From Salinigranum halophilum (lineage in GTDB: Archaea > Halobacteriota > Halobacteria > Halobacteriales > Haloferacaceae): a DNA stretch of 64,000 nt. Shown one piece after another: positions 54,461 through 63,785 of this stretch. The position numbers and the translations under genes were made by a program. The notes under the pieces were generated by a model that was given only the letters and a program-made list of their open reading frames with translations, was not told the DNA's origin and did not search any database. The stretch's first letter is position 1, and each line of letters begins with the position of its first letter. The DNA lies in contig NZ_SSNL01000009.1 of the NCBI RefSeq assembly GCF_007004735.1, positions 62,001 through 126,000 on the forward strand, read 5' to 3'.

Positions 54461-55905
54461 GGGCGCGCCTCCACGCGCTGTCGGCGCGCTTCGGCCTCGC
54501 GGAGGACGCGTTCGAGGCGCGAGCCGGGGCCGACCTCGAACGCCGAGACACCGGCCATGCCGGACAGTTCGCGGCGGAACGTGTCGAACTCGCGGAGACG
54601 ACCGTACGTCGCGCGCGCGTCGGCCGCGTCGTCGGCGTCGGCGTCGAACAGCGCCGACGGGGTGAGGAACACCACGACGTGACCGTCCCGGCGCTGGGCG
54701 AGGCGGACGCTCTCTCTGAGCGCCGCGCGGTTCGCGTCGTCGGTGAGGACGACCGTGAGAACGGTCCCCCCGCCGGCGAGCGTCGTCCGGGCCCGCCCGC
54801 TCCGCAGGAGGCGGTAGAGTCGGTCGGACTCGACGCTCGCGCTCGCGTCGTCGGCGAGGAACGGGCGGAGTCGCCGGGCGAACGCGGTCTCGTCACCCTC
54901 GAGCGACCGCGCGGCTCGCCGGGTCCGCTGTCGGCTGCGGCGGTGGAGACGCGTGCTGTCCGACCCTGCGCCCTCGACGGTCTCGATGGCGTACAGGCGT
55001 CTGCGGAGCCGTTCGTACTGCTCGCCCGTCGCGCGCGCCGGGAGACCCGAGACGCCCTCGTCGTCGAGGACGTACAGGCCGATGGGCTCGCCGGAGTTGC
55101 GCGACTCGCCGACGAGCGCCAGCGCCACCTGCCGGAGGTAGTCGAACTTCGTCGCCCCCGGCGGGCCGGCGTGGAGCCCCGCCCGCGCGTCGAGAATCAT
55201 CGTGGTGACGACGGCCGTCTCTGACTCGAACTCACGGACGTGGAGGTCGTCGAGCCGCGCCGTCGCCTTCCAGTCGATGCGGGTGATGGCGTCGCCGGGG
55301 ACGTACTCGCGCACCTCCCCGAGGTCGAAGCCGTTCCCCCGGAGGACCGTCTGCTGCCGGCCGAGCGTCGACAGCAGGCTCGCACCCCCCTCGGCGATGT
55401 AGGTGTCGCGTGGTCGTGGGGGGTCGATTCGCGCCGTCGGTGTCTCCCCGGCGCGGAACGTCGCCGAGAACAGGCCCCAGCGGTCGGCGACCCGGACCGA
55501 CGCCGGCTCTAAGCGATACTCGCCCGCGACCCGCCACGTGAGCGTCCCCGTCAACTCGGCGGCGGTCTCGCCGGGTGCGAGCTCGACGGGTTCGATGGTC
55601 GGGTCGCCCGCGACGGGGACGCGTGGTTCGACGCGCAGGCGGAGGTCGACGGGGCGGGGAAGCGACACCCGGACGGTGAACGGGCGTGCCTCGTCGACGA
55701 ACGCGGGCGTGGTGGGCGTCTGTTCGACGACGAGTTCACCCTCGAGCCAGCGGGCGGCCGCGACGAACTGGTAGCCGTGGGCGAGCACCCACGCCAACAG
55801 CCCTGCGGCGGCGAAGAGGAAGACGGGCTGTTCGAGGAGGGGCGCGCCGACAGCGAACAGGACGAGCAACGCGACCACCCCCCAGAGACGTCGGCTGTAG
55901 TTCAT
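54457..55905 (-). CDS. DUF58-domain protein (VWA-like)
   Basis: 482 residues. Two hydrophobic segments near the N-terminus (about 8-45), an immunoglobulin-like middle part (about 60-160), then DUF58 with the hallmark EVREYVPGDAITRIDWKATAR (about 198-218) and a VWA-like region with LDARAGLHAG and LTDDANRAAL. DUF58 proteins are partners of MoxR AAA+ ATPases and resemble VWA domains. It heads the minus-strand operon of three. The C-terminus has a helical Arg-rich tail. Confidence 0.93.
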   Translation of the reverse strand: MNYSRRLWGVVALLVLFAVGAPLLEQPVFLFAAAGLLAWVLAHGYQFVAAARWLEGELVVEQTPTTPAFVDEARPFTVRVSLPRPVDLRLRVEPRVPVAGDPTIEPVELAPGETAAELTGTLTWRVAGEYRLEPASVRVADRWGLFSATFRAGETPTARIDPPRPRDTYIAEGGASLLSTLGRQQTVLRGNGFDLGEVREYVPGDAITRIDWKATARLDDLHVREFESETAVVTTMILDARAGLHAGPPGATKFDYLRQVALALVGESRNSGEPIGLYVLDDEGVSGLPARATGEQYERLRRRLYAIETVEGAGSDSTRLHRRSRQRTRRAARSLEGDETAFARRLRPFLADDASASVESDRLYRLLRSGRARTTLAGGGTVLTVVLTDDANRAALRESVRLAQRRDGHVVVFLTPSALFDADADDAADARATYGRLREFDTFRRELSGMAGVSAFEVGPGSRLERVLREAEARRQRVEARP

Positions 55906-56053
55906 TCGTAGACAGGACGCCGTGCGGGTAATTCAACCTATCCATGAGAATCAGGCTCGGATTAGGGTTTTCGCGGTCGTTAACAACGTCCTACCGCCCC
56001 ACACCGGCGGTAGCCGAGCCATACTTTTGCCCCCTCGTCGTGTCCCTCACACA

Positions 56054-57274
56054 ATGTCTTCTGACCGCCGCTTCCTCTCTGCTGTGACCCGCGAGGCCCC
56101 GCCGGACCTCCTCGTCCTCGCGGGCGTCGTCGTCGCCACGTGGGTGACGCTCGCCGTTGCACTTCCCCAGGGGAACCCGCTCGTCGTCCCGCTCGCGGTC
56201 CTGTTCGTCCTCGTCGCTCCGGGCTACGCCCTCGTGTCGGCGCTCTTTCCCGCCCGGCGGGCCGCACAGACGCGCGACGGCCACCACCTCGACGTCCGCG
56301 GGCTCGACTTCCCCGAACGGCTCGCCCTCGGCGTCGGGACGAGCATCGTCGTCGCGCCGTTCGTCGCGTTCGTCCTCCAGGCGACCGTCGCCGGCATCGC
56401 GCGCACCCCCGTTCTCCTCCTTTTGGGTGCCGTGACGCTGTTCGTCATCGCGCTCGCGATCGTGCGCTGGCGGGCGCTCCCACCCGAACTCCGCTACCAC
56501 GTGGGGCTGCGCACCGACAGACTCCGGGCTGCACCCGTCGCCGACCGCCTGCTCGTCGTCGTGGTCGCGGTCGTGGTCGTGGTCGCGGTCAGCAGCGTCG
56601 GCTACGCGACGACGACCGCCCGCGGCGGCGAGGACCTCACCGAACTGTACGTCCTCGCCGTCCAAGACGACGGGAGCCTCCTCGCCGAGAACTACCCGAG
56701 CGCGGTCGAGGTCGGCGAGTCCGCCGAACTGTACGTCGGCCTCGACAACCACCGCGGCGCCGAGACCACCTACACCGTCGTCGGCGTCGTCCAGGAGGTC
56801 GACCTCGACACCGGCGCGGTCGTCCGACAGGACGAGTTCCAGCGGTACACCGCGACCGTCGCGGACGAGGGTTCGTGGGGCGTCCGCCACGAGGTCACAC
56901 CCCTGTGGGCTGGGGTCAACATCCGCGTCGTCTACCTGCTCTACCTCGACAGCGCCCCGGGTGTCGTCTCCCGCGAGTCCGCCGTCGACTCCGTCCACCT
57001 CTGGATGGACGTCACCGACCCCTTCGGTCTCGATGCGGACGCAGGGTCCGCGCCTGCTGCGGGTGCCGGTGTGGGTGTCGGTGACGGCGTCGACGCAGAC
57101 GCCGGCGGCACCGACGCGCCGACGGGCACCGGCGCGGGACCACTGAACACGACCGTGACGACGGGCGGGAACACGACCACGGCGACGAACGCGACCGCTT
57201 CGGGGACGACCGCGGCCGCGAACGCGTCGGGCTCGTCGGGTGCGACGACGGCCGGAGCGGCCGCGTCGGAGTAG
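56054..57274 (+). CDS. DUF1616-domain membrane protein
   Basis: 406 residues from ATG 56054. Four membrane segments (about 20-40, 43-63, 95-120, 122-142), a fifth near 183-203, then an extracytoplasmic beta domain (about 215-345) with the DUF1616-type phrase ELYVLAVQDDGSLLAENYP, and a Gly/Ala/Thr-rich low-complexity tail. DUF1616 proteins recur in the haloarchaeal MoxR/DUF58 clusters, and some are near glycosylation genes. The next gene starts 3 nt after its stop, so they are co-transcribed. Confidence 0.88.
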   Translation: MSSDRRFLSAVTREAPPDLLVLAGVVVATWVTLAVALPQGNPLVVPLAVLFVLVAPGYALVSALFPARRAAQTRDGHHLDVRGLDFPERLALGVGTSIVVAPFVAFVLQATVAGIARTPVLLLLGAVTLFVIALAIVRWRALPPELRYHVGLRTDRLRAAPVADRLLVVVVAVVVVVAVSSVGYATTTARGGEDLTELYVLAVQDDGSLLAENYPSAVEVGESAELYVGLDNHRGAETTYTVVGVVQEVDLDTGAVVRQDEFQRYTATVADEGSWGVRHEVTPLWAGVNIRVVYLLYLDSAPGVVSRESAVDSVHLWMDVTDPFGLDADAGSAPAAGAGVGVGDGVDADAGGTDAPTGTGAGPLNTTVTTGGNTTTATNATASGTTAAANASGSSGATTAGAAASE

Positions 57275-57277
57275 GCG

Positions 57278-59887
57278 ATGGGTCGACCCAGCCGCCGGAG
57301 CCTCAAGCGTTTTGCCGTCACCGGGCGTCGACAGGGTGTGCTCGCCCGTCTCCCCGCGGTGGTGACAAGCGTCCTCGTCTGCCTCCTCCTGATCAGCGCC
57401 AGTGTCGGCGCCGTCGTCGACCCGGTGAGCGACTCCGACGCGTCCGGCCCCGACGCACAGTCCCCGATTCAAACGCAGGTGGCGGCGCCCGAGAACGCGA
57501 ACGAGAGTGGGGCGAACGCGACGAACGAGAGCGACCCGGACGGCCAGTTCGAACCGGTCCCCGTCGTCGACCACGAGGACCCGCGGACGGCGCTCGGCCG
57601 CGGCAACGCTCGGGCCGTCGAGTCGTACCTCGTCGGGTCGATGTCGAACCGGCTCACGCGGAGCGCCCGTCTCCTCGCCGCCGACGAGTATCCCGAGGCG
57701 CGCGCGCTGCTCGGCCCCGAGTACGACAGCCTCTACGGTCGCTACGACGACGTCCGCGGTGACGTCGGCGTCAGCCAGGAGGCGGCCGAGCGCTACGCCG
57801 TCGTCCGGGACGAGCAGGTCGCGTACATCACGGCCGTCCAGAACTACACGCTCGTCCGCGAGGACTACAGCGAGGCGCGCCGGTCGGCCGACTCCTTCCG
57901 GTCGCGCCGACTCGCCCGCGAGATGGACCTGCAGGCCGAGGCGGTGGTCGAACACCGTGACAACCTCGTCGCCAACTACACGCTCATGCCCGAGATGGGC
58001 AGCGACCGCCAGAACGAGACCATCCGCCTCGTCTCGCTGCAGGCCATCGAGGTGACGGCACTGCAGGCGACCGTCCGCGACGAGCAGTTCGTCGACACCC
58101 GGCTCCGGCTCCGCGTCCCCAACACGACCGGGTCGTTCGCCGCGCCCTACGAACTCCAGGGGACGGTCACCACCGCCGACGGCATCCCCCTGGCGAACGA
58201 GTCCGGCCAGCTCATCGTCGGTACCCAGCGTACCCCCGTCCAGACGGACGCGAACGGCTCGTTCTCTGTCGTGTACCGCCCCACGACCGTCCCCGACGGC
58301 GCGGCGACGGTCGAGGCGCGCTTCTTCGTCGACGAGCAGTCGGCGTACCTCGGCGACCGGACGACGGTCGACCTCTTCGTCAGACAGGAGACACCCACCG
58401 TCTCCGTCGACGCGCGCCCGACCACCGTCGCGTTCGGCGACGAGTTCGTGGTCGCCGGCCGCGTCGGCGCGACGGTCCCGACCGCCGCGAGCTACGTGGC
58501 GCGGACGGCCGACGTCAACGCCTTCCGGGACAGATTGACTGCCGCCGTCGCCGCCGAGGCGCGCGCGGCGTACGCGGCGAACCGCACGCCGCCCGTGACG
58601 TCGACGGTCCGGGTGGCTATCGGCGACCTCCAGACCGTCTCACGGCCCGAGACCGTCGCGCTCACGCTCGACGTGACGAACCTCACGACGGTGCGCGGCT
58701 CGCCCGCCGACCCCGCGAACCTCTCCGTTTCGGTCGACGAGACGGCGATTCGGGCGCTCCCGCTCCCGGCGTCGCTCACCTCGCCCCTGCCGACGGAGTA
58801 CGTCGGCGCGGGCAACGTGACGCTGGTCGTCGCCATCGGGGACCTCCGGCTCGGCACCACGCAGACGGCGGCCGACGGGCGATACACCCTCGCCGCGCCG
58901 TTGCCGCAGGACGCCCGCGGCGGAACCCAACCGGTCCGGGTCGCCCTCGTCGCCACCGACCGCGCGCTCGCGCCGGCCGTCGCCACCACGAACGTCTCCG
59001 TCCAGACGACGCCGACGCGGGTCCGCCTCGACGAGGTGACTACCCGCGGGCGAGAGCTACTCCTCGCCGGAACGCTCTCGACGGCGAACGACGAACCACT
59101 CGGCGACCAGCAGGTCCAGATCCGCGTCGACGGGACCGTCGTCGAGACCGTCCGAACCGCGGCCGACGGCACGTTCGAGACGTCGCTCACCCTCCCCGAC
59201 CGCGACGAGTCGCGGTCGACGGTCAGTGTCGTCGTCGGGTTCGACGACCCGACCAGCAACCTCGCTCCCTCCCAGAGCACCGCCTCCGTCGTCACCCTCC
59301 CCGAACCCCGCACGGAGGCCGCGACGGAGGTGCCGGTCATCACCCAACTCCGCGAGGCGCTCGGCATCAGCGAGGTGCTGGTCGTCCTCCCCGTCGTCGA
59401 CGTCGGCCTCTCCCCGGGACTCATCGCCGGTGCCGTCGGCGTCCTCGTTGCCGTGGCCGGGCTCGTCTTCGTCGCCCGGCGGCGCCGGGCCGGCCCGGTC
59501 ACCGCCGCCGGCCGCCGCCACCTCGACGACCTCTCCTCGGAGGCGTTTCTCGATGCGGGCCGCCCGGACCCGACCGACGCCGCGGACACGACGCCCCCGG
59601 CGGTCTACCTCCGGGCGGCACACGAGGCGCTCGCGGCCTCGAACCCGCGGCTCGCCACCGAGTACGCGTACGTCGCCGTTCGGCGTCACCTCGCCGCGGA
59701 CAGCGCTCTCCCGGTTCGCGTCACCCACCGCGAGTTCCTCCGCGCCGTCCGCGACGGCGGGTACGACATCGCCGACGTCGTCGACACGCTGACGACGGCC
59801 TACGAGCGGGCGGCGTTCAGCCCCCGGGGCGTCTCGCCGGACGACGCCGAGCAGGCCGTGTCGGCGGCCGAGCGCGTGGTCGGGTGA
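57278..59887 (+). CDS. Large membrane-anchored DUF4129 protein with carboxypeptidase-regulatory-like domains
   Basis: 869 residues. N-terminal signal anchor (about 22-48), an acidic/Asn-rich linker, a helical extracytoplasmic domain (about 100-260), several beta-sandwich repeats, each introduced by phrases like TADGxxxLANES or TADGRYTLAAP (about 265-700), a membrane segment (about 710-735), and a cytoplasmic C-terminal DUF4129 domain (about 765-869) with LRAAHEALAASNPRLATEYAYVAVRRHL. In bacteria DUF4129 is fused to transglutaminase-like proteins in MoxR clusters. The architecture suggests signalling or assembly across the membrane with MoxR and DUF58. Confidence 0.88.
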   Translation: MGRPSRRSLKRFAVTGRRQGVLARLPAVVTSVLVCLLLISASVGAVVDPVSDSDASGPDAQSPIQTQVAAPENANESGANATNESDPDGQFEPVPVVDHEDPRTALGRGNARAVESYLVGSMSNRLTRSARLLAADEYPEARALLGPEYDSLYGRYDDVRGDVGVSQEAAERYAVVRDEQVAYITAVQNYTLVREDYSEARRSADSFRSRRLAREMDLQAEAVVEHRDNLVANYTLMPEMGSDRQNETIRLVSLQAIEVTALQATVRDEQFVDTRLRLRVPNTTGSFAAPYELQGTVTTADGIPLANESGQLIVGTQRTPVQTDANGSFSVVYRPTTVPDGAATVEARFFVDEQSAYLGDRTTVDLFVRQETPTVSVDARPTTVAFGDEFVVAGRVGATVPTAASYVARTADVNAFRDRLTAAVAAEARAAYAANRTPPVTSTVRVAIGDLQTVSRPETVALTLDVTNLTTVRGSPADPANLSVSVDETAIRALPLPASLTSPLPTEYVGAGNVTLVVAIGDLRLGTTQTAADGRYTLAAPLPQDARGGTQPVRVALVATDRALAPAVATTNVSVQTTPTRVRLDEVTTRGRELLLAGTLSTANDEPLGDQQVQIRVDGTVVETVRTAADGTFETSLTLPDRDESRSTVSVVVGFDDPTSNLAPSQSTASVVTLPEPRTEAATEVPVITQLREALGISEVLVVLPVVDVGLSPGLIAGAVGVLVAVAGLVFVARRRRAGPVTAAGRRHLDDLSSEAFLDAGRPDPTDAADTTPPAVYLRAAHEALAASNPRLATEYAYVAVRRHLAADSALPVRVTHREFLRAVRDGGYDIADVVDTLTTAYERAAFSPRGVSPDDAEQAVSAAERVVG

Positions 59888-60083
59888 CGCCTCCGCGGCG
59901 GTTCGTCTCTCCGCACCGGGTCGTCCTGTCTCCGTGCCGAACCCCGACTATTTACTGAATGTATGCAAAAAATATGCGTCAAAAACTAGACGAACCCGGA
60001 CATCTTCGGAAGAAATAACACCCGATGCTCGATACTCCTCGACGACCGACTCCCGCGTCCCAGTTCACCCACCACTCCCTGAT

Positions 60084-60419
60084 ATGCCTCTCGCCGATCA
60101 CCCTGCGCCGTCCGAGACAGCACTGACCACCACGTGGCGCGAGGAGCGCCTCGAGGTCGACCCCGCGACGACCACCTATCGCGCCCGCTGTCGCGCCGAC
60201 GAGGCCGTGAGCACGGCCGTCGTGTTGACGGTCGCCGCGCTCCGTGATTGCGCCCCGACCGACCTCCCGCCGCTCCTGACCGCCGTCGACCCCGACGCGC
60301 TCGCCGGCCTCGTCACCCACGAGTCGACGACGGCGATGACGACGTTCGTCTACGCCGACTGCACCGTCACGGTCCGCTCGACGGGCGACATCAGCGTCAC
60401 CCCCGCCCGGCGACCCTGA
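60084..60419 (+). CDS. HalOD1 output-domain protein
   Basis: 111 residues from ATG 60084. A single HalOD1-type domain (about 30-105) with the pattern VSTAVVLTVAALRDCAPTDLPPL, then LTAVDPDALAGLV and TFVYADCTVTVRSTGDISV. HalOD1 domains are haloarchaeal output modules of two-component or stress signalling; stand-alone copies like this are common. No adjacent kinase; the phosphohexomutase follows after 73 nt. Confidence 0.85.
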   Translation: MPLADHPAPSETALTTTWREERLEVDPATTTYRARCRADEAVSTAVVLTVAALRDCAPTDLPPLLTAVDPDALAGLVTHESTTAMTTFVYADCTVTVRSTGDISVTPARRP

Positions 60420-60492
60420 CCGCGTCACCGTCGCTCGCCGTCGCGGCGTCGACCGCCCGGGTTCTTATACCGTCACGGGAGTTGTTCCCGAT

Positions 60493-61815
60493 ATGTTCGG
60501 AACGAGCGGCGTGCGGGGCACTGTCGGCGACGAGATCACGGCCGAGACGGCACTCGCCGTCGGCCGTGCGGTCGGTTCCGACGCGGAACGGGTACTCGTC
60601 GGGCGCGACGTCCGTGACAGCGGCGCGCTCTTGGCGGACGCCGCGAGCGCCGGGCTTCGAGAGTGTGGGGCGGACGTCGTCCGTCTGGGGGTGGTGTCGA
60701 CGCCGACGCTCGCACGACACGTCGCGTGGCTCGACGCCGACGCGGCCGTCGGCATGACCGCCTCGCACAACCCCGCGCCAGACAACGGGCTCAAGCTGTG
60801 GTCACGGAGCGGCCAGGCGTTCGACGCCGCGGCCATCGACCGGGTCGAGCGCCGAATCGACGACGGCGACTACGACCTCCAGGGGTACGCGTCGCTCGGG
60901 ACGGAGACGACACACGACGGCGCGACTGCGAGGGTCGTCGACCACCTCGTCGGACGGTTCCCCGCGTTCGAGGACCTTTCGGTCGTCGTCGACCTCGGTA
61001 ACGGGACGGGACGACCGACCGTCGAGGCGCTCGTCGCGCTCGGAGCGAGCGTGACGACGCTCAACGCCCAGGAGGACGGTCGCTTCCCGACGCGGAAGTC
61101 CGAGCCGACCGCCGACTCCCTCGACGGCCTCTGTCGGACCGTCGAGGCGCTCGATGCCGACCTCGGTATCGCCCACGACGGCGATGCCGACCGCATGATG
61201 GCGGTCACCGACGCGGGCGCGTTCGTCCCTGGCGACGTCCTCCTGGCGCTCTTCTCGCGGGAGGCCGTCCGTTCGACCCCCAGCTCTCGGGTGGCCGTCC
61301 CCGTCGACACGAGCCTGCTCGTGAGCGACGTGGTTCGCGAGGCCGGCGGCGAGGTGTCGTACACGCGCGTCGGCGACGTTCACGTGGCCGAGGAGGCCGC
61401 AAAAGCGGGGTACGGCTTCGGCGGGGAGCCGAGTGGGGCGTGGATCTGGCCCGCAGAGACGCTCTGTCCGGATGCGCACCTCGCCGCCCTCCGACTCGCC
61501 GCGCTGGTCACCGAGTCGGGGCCGCTCTCGACGCTGGTCGAGGCGGTGCCGACGTACGAGACGCGCCGGGAGAACGTCCCCGTCGCGGACAAGACGAGGG
61601 TGATGCAGCGGGTCACCGAGCGACTCACCGCGCAGTTCGACGAGACGCTGACGCTCGACGGCGTCCGTGTCGACGCCGAGGACGGCTGGTTCCTCGTGCG
61701 CGCCAGCGGGACCGAACCGCTCGTGCGCGTGACGGCCGAAGCGCGCGACGTCGCAGCCGCCGAGCGGCTCCAGTCGACGGCCCGGCGTGTCCTCGACGAG
61801 GCGCTCGACGACTGA
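60493..61815 (+). CDS. glmM: Phosphoglucosamine/phosphohexose mutase
   Basis: 440 residues. Catalytic phosphoserine loop TASHNPAPDNG (S91), metal-binding DGDADR (229-234), sugar-binding GEPSGAW (about 316) and phosphate-binding RASGTEPLVRV near the C-terminus: all four alpha-D-phosphohexomutase motifs. The loop GEPSG and sequence style match archaeal GlmM-type phosphoglucosamine mutases, but phosphomannomutase activity cannot be excluded. A TATA-like TCTTATAC at about 60463-60470 gives a leaderless start. With the nucleotidyltransferase downstream it would feed UDP-sugars to the glycosyltransferases in this window. Confidence 0.9.
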   Translation: MFGTSGVRGTVGDEITAETALAVGRAVGSDAERVLVGRDVRDSGALLADAASAGLRECGADVVRLGVVSTPTLARHVAWLDADAAVGMTASHNPAPDNGLKLWSRSGQAFDAAAIDRVERRIDDGDYDLQGYASLGTETTHDGATARVVDHLVGRFPAFEDLSVVVDLGNGTGRPTVEALVALGASVTTLNAQEDGRFPTRKSEPTADSLDGLCRTVEALDADLGIAHDGDADRMMAVTDAGAFVPGDVLLALFSREAVRSTPSSRVAVPVDTSLLVSDVVREAGGEVSYTRVGDVHVAEEAAKAGYGFGGEPSGAWIWPAETLCPDAHLAALRLAALVTESGPLSTLVEAVPTYETRRENVPVADKTRVMQRVTERLTAQFDETLTLDGVRVDAEDGWFLVRASGTEPLVRVTAEARDVAAAERLQSTARRVLDEALDD

Positions 61816-62100
61816 CCGCGCGGACTGCGACCTCGCCCCCCGACGCGCTGTGCAGGTCGGTGCCGTCGGGGCGCTCCCGTGCGGTCTCACGTCAGCTCGC
61901 ACAACATTTATATCCGTATGTGTCGTTAGTCAAGATGTTCCGGGTCTCGTGCGCTGGTTCGCGTGCCAACGAATTGCGCTTCTCCCCGGAACACTTACTC
62001 ACACCCCCGAGCGACGGCACCGCCCGTCCGACGGTCGTAGTCACGTCCTACCGCGAGTACCACTCTCATAACAATGCCGTCTCCGCTCCTGTAGCGGGGT
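61816..62100. other. Intergenic region with a strong TATA-like box far from the start
   Basis: ACAACATTTATATCC (61903-61917) is nearly 185 nt before ATG 62101, so the mRNA would have a long 5' leader, or a missed small RNA or peptide lies here. No convincing ORF was seen. Confidence 0.4.
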
Positions 62101-62865
62101 ATGAAAGCCGTTGTACTCGCTGCCGGTGAAGGGACCCGACTCCGCCCGCTCACCGAGACCCGCCCGAAGGCGCTCGTGGAGGTCGACGGAAAGCCAATCC
62201 TCGTCCGCTGCCTCGAACAGCTCGCCGACCTCGGTGCCGATGGGTTCGTCATCGTCGTCGGCTACCGCGCCGAACAGGTCATCGACGCCGTCGGTGACGA
62301 GTTCCAGGGTCTCCCCGTGACCTACACCTACCAGCGCGAGCGCCTCGGGCTCGCCCACGCGCTCCTCACCGTCGAACCTCACGTCGACGGCGAGTTCATG
62401 CTGATGCTCGGCGACAACGTCTTCCAGGCCAACCTGGCGGACGTCGTCGCCCGCCAGCGCTCGGGCGAGACGGACGCCGCCTTCCTCGTCGAGGAGGTAC
62501 CGTGGGAGGAGGCGTCGCGCTACGGCGTCTGCGTCACCGACGCGAACGACGCCATCGTCGAGGTCGTCGAGAAGCCCGCCGAACCCACCTCGAACCTGGT
62601 GATGACGGGCTTTTACACGTTCTCGCCCGCGATCTTCCACGCCTGCCACCTCGTCCAGCCCTCCGCGCGCGGCGAGTACGAACTGCCGGACGCCATCGAC
62701 CTCCTCATCGGGTCGGGGCGGACGATCGACGCGATCCGGATGGACGGATGGCGGACCGACATCGGCTACCCCGCCGACCGCGAGGCGGCCGAGCGTCGAC
62801 TCCGTGGGCTCGATGTCGACGGTGTCGAGGCCGACCGCGTCGGCGTCGAAGCCGCCGACGAGTGA
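62101..62865 (+). CDS. Sugar nucleotidyltransferase
   Basis: 254 residues. Nucleotide-binding LAAGEGTRLRPLTETRPKALV at the N-terminus (signature GxGTRLRPLT and the catalytic-region Lys), MLMLGDNVF (Asp for metal), VEKPAEPTSNLVMTGFYTF and WRTDIGYPADREAA at the C-terminus. The protein matches the RmlA/GlmU-like nucleotidyltransferase group (AglF-like in haloarchaea) that makes UDP- or dTDP-sugars from sugar-1-phosphates. No C-terminal left-handed beta-helix, so no acetyltransferase. It follows glmM after a 285-nt gap containing TTTATATCC (61908-61916). Confidence 0.9.
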   Translation: MKAVVLAAGEGTRLRPLTETRPKALVEVDGKPILVRCLEQLADLGADGFVIVVGYRAEQVIDAVGDEFQGLPVTYTYQRERLGLAHALLTVEPHVDGEFMLMLGDNVFQANLADVVARQRSGETDAAFLVEEVPWEEASRYGVCVTDANDAIVEVVEKPAEPTSNLVMTGFYTFSPAIFHACHLVQPSARGEYELPDAIDLLIGSGRTIDAIRMDGWRTDIGYPADREAAERRLRGLDVDGVEADRVGVEAADE

Positions 62866-63136
62866 GGTAACGTGAACTAACGCCGGTGTTTCGCGCCCGC
62901 GACGCGGCTCGCTCTGTCGCTCCCGGCCGTTTTCTGTTCTCACTGTCGTCTCGCTGTGGTGCCGCAGGGGTTCTGTCGTCCCCGCTCGTCTGTTCGTGTT
63001 TTCTTCACTACACGAGGACCCGCTCTCGTTCGTCGCTCCCGCCGCACAATGCCGTCCCCACGCGTCGCTCTGCATCTTGGGTGTCGACACCACCACGACC
63101 GTGGCGGTGTGAGGCTGTTCTGTGTTCGTTCGTCGG

Positions 63137-63520
63137 TTACCGCGTCGCGGTGGAGTCGATGGCGACGCCGTTGACGAACGCCGTCGCGCCGTCCCCGACG
63201 CTGAGGTGGGTTATCTCGCCTTCGAAGCGGTAGCGGCGGACGCCGTTACCGACCGCGTCCTCCGCGCTCCGTCCAGTCGTCCCGAGGACGCTCAGCGCGT
63301 CCGTTCCGCGACCGGGAGTGATTTCGTCCGTCACGGTCACCTCGTAGGTGGTCGGTTCGGCGGTCGTCCCGACGATCGAGATGACGTTCTCGGATGTGTT
63401 CGATGCGCTGGCTGCTGCGGCAGTCGCGCCGACAGCGACGGCGCCGCTCAGTCGGAGGTACGTCCGACGGTTGACTGCGTCGTCACTGCTCGGCTGGTTC
63501 CGCTCCTGTTCGCGTGCCAT
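63137..63520 (-). CDS. Small Tat-signal secreted protein
   Basis: 127 residues from ATG 63520. The N-terminus has a Tat motif (VNRRTYLRLSG) followed by an Ala-rich hydrophobic run and then a small beta-rich domain (about 45-127) with TTYEVTVTDEITPG and RYRFEGEITHLSVGDG. The same Tat-plus-beta design is used by many haloarchaeal surface proteins of unknown function; the C-terminal half resembles a class of short repeats often found in families. The upstream 265 nt (63521-63785) is AT-rich and contains no gene. Confidence 0.78.
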   Translation of the reverse strand: MAREQERNQPSSDDAVNRRTYLRLSGAVAVGATAAAASASNTSENVISIVGTTAEPTTYEVTVTDEITPGRGTDALSVLGTTGRSAEDAVGNGVRRYRFEGEITHLSVGDGATAFVNGVAIDSTATR

Positions 63521-63785
63521 ACCTGTATAATGAGTAATTAACGAGATAAGTGTTCCGGTGGTTACACTAGTTAGAACGGGTGACTGTACGGAAGAAAAAC
63601 CAAATTCAAAATGAGATACTCGGCGCACAGTAACTGTCTCTCGCGGGAATTATGACACACAGAGCCCCCTCGACCCGGAATTAAGCTAACAATAATACCC
63701 TCGTTTCACCCGCTGATATCAGCCGCGATACACTGCTGCCCCGGGGTCACCGTCCGCGCGGGGTTCGACCTGGCAGCTGCACCGG

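Noticed and set aside
55991-57955. Long minus-strand open frame opposite the DUF1616 gene
   Set aside because: Shadow frame; the plus strand has clear membrane segments and the expected cluster context.
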